The notes beneath the pieces were generated by a model. It had not been told where the DNA came from. It made no database searches and was given only the letters and a program-made list of their open reading frames with translations. From positions 1 to 40,781 of the forward strand of contig NZ_JAJSOH010000045.1 of assembly GCF_021277265.1 (NCBI RefSeq): 40,781 nucleotides of DNA, in the 5' to 3' direction. The DNA is from Kineosporia rhizophila. GTDB taxonomy: Bacteria > Actinomycetota > Actinomycetes > Actinomycetales > Kineosporiaceae. Below, one piece after another: positions 21,955 through 30,908 of the stretch (position 1 is the first letter of the stretch; each line of letters begins with the position of its first letter). The position numbers and the translations under genes were made by a program.

Positions 21955-23940
21955 GTGAGCGCACTGCGGCAGTGGTTCTCACCCGCCGCCCTTCTGCGCA
22001 GTCTGGCGTTCGCGGGCGTCTACGCCTTCGCCGTGTTCCTGGGGCGTCTGACCGTGCTGGAAGGCACCAGCATCAGCCTGGTCTGGCCGGCCGCGGGAGT
22101 GGCCGCGCTGTGGCTGGCCGCCCAGCGGGGCACCGGGACCTGGCCCCTGGATCACGCCCTGGTGGGTGCGCTGACGTTCGTCGTCACCACGGCCATGGGT
22201 GCGCCGGCGCTGCTGGCCCTGTGCTTCGGGGTGGCCAACGTGGTGCAGGTCGCCGTGTTGCAGTACCTGTTGCACCGATGGCATCCCAACCTCTGGGGTG
22301 CCGGTGGTGACCAGCCGCTGACCGGGACCCAGCAACTCACGGGGGTCCTGCTGGCCACAGTGCTGGCGACGGCGGCCGGGGCCGCGCTGGGGCCGCTCGC
22401 GGTGGGGGTCGTCACCGGCCAGTGGTCACCGGTGAGCGTGGTGGTGTGGATGGTCCGCAACACCGCCTGCGTCCTGCTGATCCTCGGGCTCGGCCTGCGG
22501 GTGGGATATCTGCTCACCCGGCCGCGCCAAGGCAAGGAGGAGGCGGGCCTCGGGCAGCCCCGCCCGGCCGTCCTGCTGCCCCTCATGCGCCTGGACGGCC
22601 CGCGCCGGGTCGAGCTGGCGGCCCTCGTGGTGGTCTCGGTCACCGCCTATCTGCTGGTGTTCGTGCTGCTGCCCCAGCTGCCGGTGGCCTACCCCCTGAT
22701 CGCCCTGACGGTCTGGGCAGCCCTGCGGTTCGACACGACGATCGTGGTCATGCACGACTTCCTGGCCGGGACTGCTGCGGTGGCGTTCACCCTGACCGGG
22801 CACGGCCCCTTCACCTCGGTGGACGACGTCGGCACCCGGGCCCTGATCGTGCAGGCGTTCGTGGCTCTGGTGGCCCTGGTCGGGATGGCCCTGGCGCTGG
22901 GCCGCGACGAGCGCGAGGTGCTGCTGGGGGAGGTGCGCCGCCGCGCCCAGGAGGCGGCCGAACGGGCTGAGCAGGTGGAGATCCTGGCCCGCCTGGCCCG
23001 GCAGCTGTACACCTCCGACGACGTGCGGACCGACATCTGTGTAGCGGCCCGGCAGATCACCGGCGCGGACATGGCCTACCTGCTGGAGCCGACCGGCGCG
23101 GGTGACCTGGCCTCCACCGCGGCCTCCTCGGCAGCCCTGGGCGCCCAGGTTCCCCCGGTGGGTTTCAGCCTGACCAACGGCGAGCCTTCCCTGACGGTCA
23201 AGGCCTTCCACGGGCGGGAACTGGTGTTCATCGGCGACATGGGCGCGCGTTCGGACGCCTCCCTGCGGGTGGTCGAAGGGCTGCGGGTGGGAGCCGCGGC
23301 CTGGCAGCCCGTGCACACCCACGCCGAACAGGCCATCGCCGTCCTGGCCCTGGCCTGGCACCACCCGGTGCGCTCGCTGCCCGCGCAGGTCTCGCCGATG
23401 CTGCAGACGCTGGCCGGGGAGGCGGCGATCGCGATCGAGCGGGGTGACCTGCTGGTCCGGCTGGCCACCGCGGCCAAGCAGGACGCCCTGACCGGCCTGC
23501 CCAACCGGCTGCGCTGGGACGAGGCCGCCACCGAGGAGGTCGCCCGCGCCGAGCGTCACGGGCTGCCCCTGACGTTCGCCCTGATCGACCTGGACCACTT
23601 CAAGCGCTACAACGACAGCCGGGGGCATCTGGCCGGCGACGCGCTGCTGCGTGACTTCGCCGAGGCCGCCCGCCAGCACATGCGCGTGGTGGACACGCTG
23701 GCCCGCTGGGGCGGGGAGGAGTTCGCCATGGCTCTGCCCGGCTGCACCGCGCAGGAGGCGGCGGTAGTGGCTGACCGGGTGCGGGCCTCGGTGCCCCGGG
23801 CCCAGACCTGCACGATCGGGATCGCCCAGTGGCAGCCCGGCCAGAATGCCCAGGACGTGCTGAACGCCGCCGACGCGGCCCTGTACCGGGGCAAGCGGGC
23901 CGGGCGGAACACCACGGTGCTCGGCTCTCTTTCAGGCTGA
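21955..23940 (+). CDS. MASE1-GAF-GGDEF diguanylate cyclase
   Basis: A 661-residue cyclic di-GMP synthase. The first 300 residues are a MASE1 membrane sensor of eight to ten helices (SISLVWPAAGVAALWLA is typical). A GAF-like domain spans about residues 330-480 (LARLARQLYTSDDVRTDICV). The GGDEF domain follows: DALTGLPNRLRWDEA, IDLDHFKRYNDSRGHLAGD, and the active loop RWGGEEF. It keeps an intact inhibitory site, RVVD five residues before GGEEF, so product inhibition is expected. GTG 21955 is preferred because GGGAGG lies nine bases upstream; an earlier in-frame ATG at 21916 lacks such a site and would fall at the predicted transcription start. Confidence 0.9.
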   Translation: MSALRQWFSPAALLRSLAFAGVYAFAVFLGRLTVLEGTSISLVWPAAGVAALWLAAQRGTGTWPLDHALVGALTFVVTTAMGAPALLALCFGVANVVQVAVLQYLLHRWHPNLWGAGGDQPLTGTQQLTGVLLATVLATAAGAALGPLAVGVVTGQWSPVSVVVWMVRNTACVLLILGLGLRVGYLLTRPRQGKEEAGLGQPRPAVLLPLMRLDGPRRVELAALVVVSVTAYLLVFVLLPQLPVAYPLIALTVWAALRFDTTIVVMHDFLAGTAAVAFTLTGHGPFTSVDDVGTRALIVQAFVALVALVGMALALGRDEREVLLGEVRRRAQEAAERAEQVEILARLARQLYTSDDVRTDICVAARQITGADMAYLLEPTGAGDLASTAASSAALGAQVPPVGFSLTNGEPSLTVKAFHGRELVFIGDMGARSDASLRVVEGLRVGAAAWQPVHTHAEQAIAVLALAWHHPVRSLPAQVSPMLQTLAGEAAIAIERGDLLVRLATAAKQDALTGLPNRLRWDEAATEEVARAERHGLPLTFALIDLDHFKRYNDSRGHLAGDALLRDFAEAARQHMRVVDTLARWGGEEFAMALPGCTAQEAAVVADRVRASVPRAQTCTIGIAQWQPGQNAQDVLNAADAALYRGKRAGRNTTVLGSLSG

Positions 23941-23951
23941 AAGCTGTTGTC

Positions 23952-25715
23952 TCAGCGCAGGTCCCAGACGGCGACGCCGCCCTGCTGGGTGGGTGGCCGG
24001 CCCAGCAGGTAGGTCACCACCTGCTTGAGGGCCTCGTGGTTGTTGTCCGGGCCGAGCACGATGAGTTCGCTCTGCCAGGCCTGCAGGTCCTTCTGGGCCT
24101 GGGCCCGGGCGGCCTCGTCGAGCGCCGGGATCTGGCCGGAGCGCTGCACTTCGAGCAGCATCCGGCCGGTGGGTAGCGGCTGGGCGCCGCTGATGCGCGC
24201 TTCGCCCCGTTCGTTGGGGCCGAGGAAGTAGCCGCCGGGCATCTGGAAGCGGTAGTCGGCGGCCGACTGCCAGTACATGGTCTGCGCGGCCCCGGCCCAC
24301 GGGTAAGGCAACAAAAGGACGTTTGTGCCCTTGGGTAGCTGGGTGGCGGCGGTGGTGAAGTACTCCGGCACCTGCGGGGCCTCGACCGTGGTGACCTTGG
24401 CCGGCAACAGCGGCAGCAGGCACAGCACCGCGGCCGTGATCGCGGCGAAGGGGTAGCCGACCCGGCGGAGTTCGTGCACGGCCAGCGCCAGCAGGGCCGC
24501 GGCGAAGAGCACCGTCAGCAGGCCGAACCGGCTGGCCAGGGAGGCCTCGGTGACCGGCAGCTTCTGCAGTATCCAGTACGGCCCGCGGACATCGGTCTGC
24601 AGACCGTCGACCCAGATCCTGGCCCCCAACGAGAGCACCCCCGAGACCAGCAGCCCCACCGCCGCGCAGCAGATGGCCAGGTTGCGGCGGCCCAGCACCA
24701 GCGCTGCCGCCCCGGTGATGATCAGCGGCCAGCCCAGGAAGGCCAGGTGCTCCTCGATGCCCCCGGGGAACTTGGACGACTGCTCGGCGGCCGCCTCCGA
24801 ATGCAGCAGCAGGCCGCTGGTCTGGGTGGTGAACCCGAGCAGGTCGGCGGCGTAGTAGTCGAGCAGGAACGGGCTGCCGTGATGCTTCATCGGGCCCAGG
24901 AACTGCAGGTACAGCGGGTAGGCGGCGACCGGCAGGAACACCGCGAAGGCCACCCCCAGGTTGCGCAGCAGGCGCCCGAAACCGGCCCGCGCCTCGCGCG
25001 GCCGGCCCACGGCGGCCACCAGAGCCACCAGCAGCGCCCCGAACCCGGCCTGGAAGAGCACCTCTTCACCGGTGAAGACCTGCAGCAGCGCCACCAGCCC
25101 GAGCCACACCCCGGGCCGGGAGACGGTCGGCTCGGCCCGCCAGGCCTGCACGCTGAGCCCGATCAGCACCGGCAGGGTGGCCGCCAGCGACATGGTGATG
25201 TGCCCGACCAGCGAGTTCACGACGGCCGGGCTGATCGCGAAGCAGACCGCCCCGATCGCCGCCGGCCCGGCGGGCAGCCCCAGGGCCCGGCGCAGCGCCC
25301 AGTAACCGCCGGCGAAGCACAGCGGCACGGCCAGCAGGTTCAGCAGGTTCAGGGTGACCAGCGGCCCGGCCAGCCAGGTGACCGGGAACAGCAGCACCGC
25401 CGGCAGCAGCAGGGTGGTGTTGTTCATCGCGCTGACCCCGGTGGGCCAGTTCATGTCCCGGGTGAAGAACGGGCTCTCGCCCTGGCTGATCGCGTGCGGC
25501 GTGTGCCCGAGCCACCAGGTGTAGTGGAAGGCGTCGGCGGTGTTGGGGGCGATGATCCGCCCGCCGGGCGCCTCCCACAGCCCGGACGTGGCCCGCACCC
25601 CGAACGCGAGCGCGACCAGGGCCAGCGTCACGAGCAGCGCGTTGACGGCGTCGGGCAGCGCCTGATCGCTGCCGGACTCAGGGCCGGTGCGGCGGGCGGT
25701 CGGTACAGCGATCAA
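23952..25715 (-). CDS. Large polytopic membrane protein, GT-C glycosyltransferase-like
   Basis: A roughly 587-residue protein with about ten or more membrane helices and a soluble C-terminal domain. The first outside loop contains NTADAFHYTWWLGHTPHAIS, then ESPFFTRDMNWPTGVSAMNN, a pattern with Asp residues after helix 1 like the catalytic loop of GT-C glycosyltransferases. The C-terminal domain (VPEYFTTAATQLPKGTNVLL) resembles the periplasmic domain of such enzymes. It may move a sugar from a lipid carrier during envelope synthesis, but no acceptor can be named. I prefer TTG 25713-25715 (GGAAG before it). An in-frame ATG at 25805 adds 30 residues whose codons lack the GC3 bias of the gene. 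Confidence 0.65.
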   Translation of the reverse strand: MIAVPTARRTGPESGSDQALPDAVNALLVTLALVALAFGVRATSGLWEAPGGRIIAPNTADAFHYTWWLGHTPHAISQGESPFFTRDMNWPTGVSAMNNTTLLLPAVLLFPVTWLAGPLVTLNLLNLLAVPLCFAGGYWALRRALGLPAGPAAIGAVCFAISPAVVNSLVGHITMSLAATLPVLIGLSVQAWRAEPTVSRPGVWLGLVALLQVFTGEEVLFQAGFGALLVALVAAVGRPREARAGFGRLLRNLGVAFAVFLPVAAYPLYLQFLGPMKHHGSPFLLDYYAADLLGFTTQTSGLLLHSEAAAEQSSKFPGGIEEHLAFLGWPLIITGAAALVLGRRNLAICCAAVGLLVSGVLSLGARIWVDGLQTDVRGPYWILQKLPVTEASLASRFGLLTVLFAAALLALAVHELRRVGYPFAAITAAVLCLLPLLPAKVTTVEAPQVPEYFTTAATQLPKGTNVLLLPYPWAGAAQTMYWQSAADYRFQMPGGYFLGPNERGEARISGAQPLPTGRMLLEVQRSGQIPALDEAARAQAQKDLQAWQSELIVLGPDNNHEALKQVVTYLLGRPPTQQGGVAVWDLR

Positions 25716-25850
25716 GACGGCTTCCGTTCGCGGAGGGCAGGTCGGACCGTACGGGCAACCGGCCGCCTTGTCAGGTAGGAGACACGCGTTGTCAGTGCGA
25801 GCCATCCAGTATGGGTGAAATGGCCTGTTCGCCGCAGGAGTTGTCACGCT

Positions 25851-25874
25851 CTCCTCCCTGAGTACTCCTCCCTG
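25851..25874. repeat. Direct repeat in a divergent promoter region
   Basis: CTCCTCCCTG occurs at 25851-25860 and 25865-25874, separated by AGTA. It lies between the membrane protein gene and the secreted peptidase gene. The 14-base period is not a full helical turn multiple, so a paired operator is uncertain. Confidence 0.4.
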
Positions 25875-25942
25875 GCGACGATGTGCCCGCCCGGCCCGCC
25901 GCAGCACGATCGCAGGGTGGATCTCTGCCGAAGGAGCACCTG

Positions 25943-27355
25943 ATGATCGTGCGAAGTCTGACCACGCTCGCGCTGGCCGCCGGCCTGGTGCTGGCGGCCG
26001 GCCCGGCCACGGCCGCAACGAGCCAGGAGTACGCGATCGACTGGAAGCCGTGTGTCGAGGACAAGAACGCCGAGTGCGGCACGCTGGAACTACCGGTGAA
26101 CTGGAAAAAGCCCAACGGCGAGAAGTTCTCGCTGGCGGTGGCCCGCCGCAGCGCCACCGACCCGCAGCAGCGTGTGGGCACGCTGGTGTTCGGCCCGGGT
26201 GGGCCGGGGGATTCCGGGGTGGAGCGGGTCGTCACCGGCATGAGCCGGTTCAGCACCGAACTGCAGAAGCGTTTCGACATCGTGAGTTTCGACCCGCGCG
26301 GGGTGGGCGGCAGCAGCCCGGTGCGCTGCTCCACCAGCCTGCTCGGGCAGCAGCCGTCGCCGGTGATACGCAGCAAGGCCGACTTCCGGGCCACGATCAG
26401 CTTCAACCGCAAACTGGCGGCGGACTGCCGGGAGCACACCGGCCCGGTCTACGAGCACCTGGACACCCTGAGCACCGTGCACGACCTGGACGCGCTGCGG
26501 AAGGCACTGGGTGAGGCGAAGCTGACCTTCCACGGCAGCTCCTACGGCACGTTGCTGGGGCAGCAGTACGCCGAGCAGTACCCGCGGCGGGTGCGGGCCC
26601 TGGTGCTGGAGAGCGTGGTCGACCACAGCCTCGGCACCAGCGCGTTCATGCAGGCCCAGGCCGTCACCGAGCAGGAGGCGTTCGAGCAGTTCGTGGCCTG
26701 GTGCGGCCGCACCGCGAGCTGCGCCCTGCACGGGCAGGACGTGAAGGCGTTGTGGGAGCGGCTGCTGGCCCGGGCGGATGCGGGGGAGCTGCCGGGGCTG
26801 AACGCCTTCACCCTCACCGTGCGCGCCCAGAAGGCTTTCTACGATCCGGACTGGGCCGAGTTCGCCGAGTTCCTGGCCCAGCTACCGACAGTCGCCGCTT
26901 CGAAGCAGTCGCAGCAGACCACTTCGGCCTACCCGATGGCGGCGTTCTGCGACGACTGGTCGTTGCCGGTGCGCAACTACGCCGCCTACGAAGAGCTGCA
27001 GCGGCGCATCACCGAGCTGGCACCCCAGATGCGTTACCCGCGTTCGCTGCTGGCCATCTCCACCTGCCTGGGATCACCGCAGAAGGTCAGCAACCCGCAG
27101 CACGTCCCGCAGATTCACGGCGCCCCGACCATCCTGCTCACCAACGCCCGCTACGACCCGGCCAGCGGCTACAACTGGGCCACGAACGTCGCCCGGCAGC
27201 TGGGAAAGCAGGCTGTGCTGCTGACCTACGACGGCTGGGGCCACGGCACGTACAACAGCAGCCCGTGCGCGCAGCAGGCGATCGACGACTACCTGATCAA
27301 CCTCGTTGTGCCCGCACCGGACACGCACTGCCCAGCTCTGGAACCGGCCGGCTAG
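25943..27355 (+). CDS. Secreted alpha/beta hydrolase, tripeptidyl aminopeptidase-like (S33)
   Basis: A 470-residue exported peptidase of the Streptomyces SlpD/tripeptidyl aminopeptidase type. A Sec signal peptide, MIVRSLTTLALAAGLVLAAG followed by PATAA, is likely cut after Ala. IDWKPCVEDKNAECGTLELP is the typical start of the mature enzyme. The oxyanion region is FGPGGPGDSG, the nucleophile is Ser200 in FHGSSYGTLLGQQYAEQYP, the acidic residue is probably in TNARYDPASGY, and the catalytic His is in YDGWGHGTY. Several Cys pairs fit an extracellular protein. ATG 25943 has AAGGAG six bases upstream. It probably removes tripeptides from exported proteins or from peptides in the medium. It is a single-gene unit. 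Confidence 0.9.
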   Translation: MIVRSLTTLALAAGLVLAAGPATAATSQEYAIDWKPCVEDKNAECGTLELPVNWKKPNGEKFSLAVARRSATDPQQRVGTLVFGPGGPGDSGVERVVTGMSRFSTELQKRFDIVSFDPRGVGGSSPVRCSTSLLGQQPSPVIRSKADFRATISFNRKLAADCREHTGPVYEHLDTLSTVHDLDALRKALGEAKLTFHGSSYGTLLGQQYAEQYPRRVRALVLESVVDHSLGTSAFMQAQAVTEQEAFEQFVAWCGRTASCALHGQDVKALWERLLARADAGELPGLNAFTLTVRAQKAFYDPDWAEFAEFLAQLPTVAASKQSQQTTSAYPMAAFCDDWSLPVRNYAAYEELQRRITELAPQMRYPRSLLAISTCLGSPQKVSNPQHVPQIHGAPTILLTNARYDPASGYNWATNVARQLGKQAVLLTYDGWGHGTYNSSPCAQQAIDDYLINLVVPAPDTHCPALEPAG

Positions 27356-27360
27356 GCGAG

Positions 27361-27657
27361 TCAGGAGGCAGGCACGAAGTCGGCCGCGTGGCAGTTCAGC
27401 TGCTGCGCGGCCGCGCGGGTGCGGCGGCGCTCGAGCAGTTCCACGGCCACCGCGTGCAGGCCGATCGCCGCCCAGGCGAGGTTGGACGCGGCGCTGGGCC
27501 AGGCGCCGTACAGGCCGCTGCCGATCGCGCCGGCCACACCGCCCAGGCCGTTCAGGAGGGAGTACCGCAGAGACGTGGAGCTCCAACGCCCCCGGCTCAG
27601 GAGGACGTAGGCGCCGATCGTGCCGATCGTGCCCAGCCAGCCGAGCAATGCCGCCAT
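27361..27657 (-). CDS. Small membrane protein, CBU_0592-like
   Basis: A 98-residue protein with three hydrophobic segments: LLGWLGTIGTIGAYVLLSRG, SLLNGLGGVAGAIGSGLYGAWP and ASNLAWAAIGLHAVAVELL. This matches the CBU_0592 family of small membrane proteins of unknown function (the RYSLLN and W-P-S-A-N-x-x-W-A-x-I-G pattern). A basic C-terminal tail is cytoplasmic. ATG 27655-27657 has GAAAGGG about nine bases upstream. The gene is divergent from the LysR gene, so it is the obvious candidate target of that regulator. Its end is six bases from that of the convergent peptidase gene. Confidence 0.65.
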   Translation of the reverse strand: MAALLGWLGTIGTIGAYVLLSRGRWSSTSLRYSLLNGLGGVAGAIGSGLYGAWPSAASNLAWAAIGLHAVAVELLERRRTRAAAQQLNCHAADFVPAS

Positions 27658-27740
27658 TTCAGCAGCCCTTTCACACGTGGGGGAGAGACCGGACCGCCGG
27701 CCCCGCGGATGACTATGAGGCACGGCGGACTTCAGCACAA

Positions 27741-27770
27741 TTGCAATTCACTGCATCGGCCGTTTAGCGT
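27741..27770 (+). promoter_or_regulatory. Promoter of the lysR gene, probably leaderless
   Basis: TTGCAA (27741-27746), an 18-base spacer, and TAGCGT (27765-27770) form a sigma-70-like promoter. The -10 ends eight bases before ATG 27779, and no Shine-Dalgarno precedes that ATG, so the message may begin at or just before the start codon, as often in actinobacteria. Confidence 0.4.
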
Positions 27771-27778
27771 TTCTGAAC

Positions 27779-28699
27779 ATGCGGATCGATCCCCGGCGCC
27801 TGCGTTTCCTGCTCGCCATCGCCCGGGAGGGCGGGGTGCTGGCGGCCGCCGACGAGTTGGGCGTTACGCCGTCGGCCGTTTCCCAGCAGTTGGCCCGGCT
27901 TGAGTCCGAAACCGGTTGTGCTCTGGTGACGCGCACCACTCACGGGGTGGTGCTGACCGAGGCCGGGCAGGCCCTGGTCGAGGCCGCCGAGGAGATCGAG
28001 CGGGCGCTGAACCTGGTGCGGGTCAAGCTGATGGCCGACGAGATCGACCCGGTCGGAACGGTACGGATCGGCATCTTCCAGACCTTCCTGCGCGTGGTCC
28101 TGGCCCCGCACCTGCCCGAGTGGAAGCGCCGCCACCCCCGGCTGCGGTTCGAGGTCTACGAGGACGACCAGGAGGAACTGCTGCGGATGCTCCGCTCGGG
28201 TGACCTGGACATGGTCACCCTGGAGTTCGACGCCCAGCAGGCCTCGCCCCGCCTGCCCCGGAACATGACCGAGATCCCGCTGCTGGACGAACCCTGGCGC
28301 CTGGTCGTCCCGGCCAGCGCGGCCCAGGTGGACGCCTTCGACCACGCCCGCCAGCACCTGCCCTGGCTGGGCCTGGTCTCCGGGGCGGCCGGGTTCGAGG
28401 CCACCCACCGGGTCCGCCGCGCCCTGAACATCACCACCCCCACGGTGCACACCTACCAGGACATCCAGACCGCGCTCGCCCTGGTCGGGGCGGGGGAGGG
28501 AATGGCCCTGGTGCCCTCGCTGGCGCTGATCGACGCCACCTACCCGAACATCAGCCCGCTGGAGGTGCCCGGCCTGGGCACCCGCCGGATCGTGCTGCGC
28601 CGCTACGAGGGCCGCGGGGTGCCCGAGGCGGTCGACGTCGCCGCGTCCCTGGTCCGCGAGGCGGCCGCCGAGGTCAGCCTGGGCGAGGCCGTGGGCTGA
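27779..28699 (+). CDS. LysR-family transcriptional regulator
   Basis: A 306-residue LysR-type regulator. The N-terminal winged helix-turn-helix reads RRLRFLLAIAREGGVLAAAD, then LGVTPSAVSQQLARLESETG as recognition helix, and the wing TRTTHGVVLTEAG. The effector-binding domain begins at GTVRIGIFQTFLRVVLAPHL and includes GDLDMVTLEFD and YQDIQTALALVGAGEGMALV, the usual hinge and second lobe. It would act as a tetramer on a promoter and sense a small ligand that cannot be named. It is divergent from the CBU_0592-like gene, and the shared 121-base region has A+T-rich sequence with TGCA-N6-TGCA at 27742-27755. The HelD-like gene follows on the same strand after 85 bases. Confidence 0.9.
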   Translation: MRIDPRRLRFLLAIAREGGVLAAADELGVTPSAVSQQLARLESETGCALVTRTTHGVVLTEAGQALVEAAEEIERALNLVRVKLMADEIDPVGTVRIGIFQTFLRVVLAPHLPEWKRRHPRLRFEVYEDDQEELLRMLRSGDLDMVTLEFDAQQASPRLPRNMTEIPLLDEPWRLVVPASAAQVDAFDHARQHLPWLGLVSGAAGFEATHRVRRALNITTPTVHTYQDIQTALALVGAGEGMALVPSLALIDATYPNISPLEVPGLGTRRIVLRRYEGRGVPEAVDVAASLVREAAAEVSLGEAVG

Positions 28700-28784
28700 G
28701 ACGTGGGCTGCGACACGACTGAGCCGTATCTCGCACCTTGCCGATCGTCGCGGAATCTCAGCCGACCTGTGGTACCTCCGGAGT

Positions 28785-30908
28785 ATGCCTTCCGAGCCCT
28801 CCTCCGATGTCGTCGCCGATGCTGTGGCTGATGCTGCAGCCGGTGCTGTGGCCGAGGAACAGCACGTCCTCGACACCGCCCTGGCCCGACAGGCCGAGAT
28901 CCTCCAGCAGATCAGGGCCGAGATCGCGGGCGCGGCCCAGGACCGTACGGAGGCCGTCCGGGTCCGAGCCCTTCAGCAGCGCCACCGGGAGATCGAACGG
29001 GCTCACGACGGCCTGATCTTCGGACGTCTGGACGCCCTGGACGGCACCGCCCGGCACATCGGCCGGCTGGGCGTGCGGGAGGTCGACGAGGACGCCGAGC
29101 CGTTGGTGCTGGACTGGCGGGCTCCGGCGGCCCGGCCGTTCTACACCGCCACCCCGCTCGATCCGCAGGGGCAGGCCCGGCGCCGGCATGTACGCACCTC
29201 CGGCACAACGGTTCTGGACGTGAACGACGAGCCGCTGCACGGCGGCGCGCAGACCGATCTGGTCGGGGAGGGCGCGCTGCTGGCTGCCTTGGACCAGCGC
29301 CGCACCGGGCAGATGACCACCGCGATCGCCACCCTGCAGCGCGAGCAGGACGACATCATCCGCGCCGACGCCGCCGGCCCGCTGATCGTTCAGGGCGGCC
29401 CGGGCACCGGCAAGACGGTCGTGGCACTGCACCGGGTGGCCTACCTGCTGTTCACCCACGCCCAGATGAGTGAACAGGCGGTGCTGGTGCTCGGCCCGTC
29501 GCCGCGCTTCCTCGACTACATCGCCCAGGTGCTGCCCGCACTGGGAGAGACGGCCGTGGTCTCGGCGACCTGCGACACCCTGATTCCGGGGGTGTCGGTC
29601 ACCCGCACGGAGTCACGGGTGGTCTCAGAAATCAAAGGACGAGGGGTGTGGCAGTCGGCGCTGGAAGCGCGCGTTGCGTCGTTGCAGCCTTCAGAGCGGG
29701 AACTGACGATCCGTTGGGAAGGCGAGGACTACCAGCTCAGTCCGGCCCAGATCGCCCAGGCGCTGCGGGCTTCGGCGCCGGGCCGCTCGTATCACGCCGG
29801 CCGGGCAGTGTTCACCGAGCACGTGCACCGGCTGCTGACCGACGCCGTGGTGGAACGGCGCGAGGCGATCATGGCCGGGATGGAAGAGGGTTTCGAGGAC
29901 ATCCTGGCCGGAGTGGACAAGAAGAGCGGCGCCGAGCAGGACGTCGGCCCGGTCACCCGGTCCTCCAGCCAGGACGTGGACGGCATGCTGTCGGAGGAGG
30001 AGGTCGAGGATCTGCGCGACCGGATCTCGGCCAGCCCGCTCGTGGCCGCCGCGGTCACCGGCTGGTGGCCCTCGCTCGATCCCGGTCAGGTACTGCAAGA
30101 ACTGCTTGAAGACGCTTCTGGGCTCGCGTTTCTGTCGGATCAGGAGGCCGAGCTGGTCGCCGGGGAACCCCGGGGGTGGGCCTCCAGCGACATCCCTCTG
30201 CTCGACGCCGTGGCCGATCTGCTCGGCGAGATCCAGATCAGCCAGATCGAGGGCGAGTTCGTGGCCGACCGCGCGCGCCGGCACCGCGGCTGGGTCTACG
30301 GGCACGTGGTGGTCGACGAGGCCCAGGAACTGTCCGAGATGCAGTGGCAGATGGTGGTGCGCCGGTGCCCCACCCGCTCGATCACCGCGGTCGGCGACAT
30401 CGACCAGGCCGAGGCCTCACACCGGCACACCACCTGGGCCCAGGCCGTGCACGGCGCCTTCGGCGACCGCTGGACCGCGGCCGAGCTGACCATCTGCTAC
30501 CGGACTCCGCGCGAGGTCATGGAACTTACGGCGCCGATCCTGCGTAAGGCGGGCAGCCACAACGACCCGCCCCGCGCCGTCCGTTCCTCCGGCGTCGCTC
30601 CCTGGCAGCAAACTGTCGACGCCGAAAACCTGCCCGCTGCCGTCAAGACCGCTGTGCTGGAGCTGCAAGGCCGCTGGGCCGGCGGCACCGTAGGTGTCGT
30701 AGCCCCCACCAACCGCCTCGGCGAGCTCGCCGCCGCAGGCTTGGAAAACGTCCCCTGTTTGAGTGCGCCGCAGGCAAAAGGCCTGGAGTGGGACGCTGCG
30801 CTGGTGGTCGACCCCGACGGTATCGCCGCCGAACCGCGGGGCTGGAACGGGCTGTACGTGGCGCTGACCCGGTGCACCCAGGAGCTCGGTCAGCTGGTGG
30901 TCAGCTGA
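28785..30908 (+). CDS. HelD-like UvrD/Rep-type ATPase, RNA polymerase-associated
   Basis: A 707-residue superfamily 1 ATPase of the HelD/HelR type, which enters RNA polymerase channels and recycles stalled complexes; actinobacterial HelR can also displace rifampicin. An N-terminal coiled-coil arm (LDTALARQAEILQQIRAEIA) precedes GRLDALDGTARHIGRLGV and VLDWRAPAARPFYTA, typical of HelD. Walker A is VQGGPGTGKTVVALHRVAYLL. The middle insertion (about residues 300-470) is the clamp region. Walker B is VVVDEAQELSEMQW, motif IV-V is ICYRTPREVMELT, and motif VI is GLYVALTRCTQELGQL, with Cys where Ala is usual. ATG 28785 has CCGGAG very close in front. Its last eight bases overlap the convergent PLP gene. 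I see no rifamycin-associated element upstream. Confidence 0.88.
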   Translation: MPSEPSSDVVADAVADAAAGAVAEEQHVLDTALARQAEILQQIRAEIAGAAQDRTEAVRVRALQQRHREIERAHDGLIFGRLDALDGTARHIGRLGVREVDEDAEPLVLDWRAPAARPFYTATPLDPQGQARRRHVRTSGTTVLDVNDEPLHGGAQTDLVGEGALLAALDQRRTGQMTTAIATLQREQDDIIRADAAGPLIVQGGPGTGKTVVALHRVAYLLFTHAQMSEQAVLVLGPSPRFLDYIAQVLPALGETAVVSATCDTLIPGVSVTRTESRVVSEIKGRGVWQSALEARVASLQPSERELTIRWEGEDYQLSPAQIAQALRASAPGRSYHAGRAVFTEHVHRLLTDAVVERREAIMAGMEEGFEDILAGVDKKSGAEQDVGPVTRSSSQDVDGMLSEEEVEDLRDRISASPLVAAAVTGWWPSLDPGQVLQELLEDASGLAFLSDQEAELVAGEPRGWASSDIPLLDAVADLLGEIQISQIEGEFVADRARRHRGWVYGHVVVDEAQELSEMQWQMVVRRCPTRSITAVGDIDQAEASHRHTTWAQAVHGAFGDRWTAAELTICYRTPREVMELTAPILRKAGSHNDPPRAVRSSGVAPWQQTVDAENLPAAVKTAVLELQGRWAGGTVGVVAPTNRLGELAAAGLENVPCLSAPQAKGLEWDAALVVDPDGIAAEPRGWNGLYVALTRCTQELGQLVVS

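Noticed and set aside
25716..25805. Longer N-terminus of the GT-C-like membrane protein from ATG 25805
   Set aside because: The 30 added codons lack the strong G/C third-position bias, include three Cys in an odd context and have no Shine-Dalgarno, whereas TTG 25715 has GGAAG at good spacing.
27742..27755. LysR operator TGCA-N6-TGCA
   Set aside because: The short tetramers are palindromic by themselves and the larger symmetry is poor, so I record it only as part of the promoter region.
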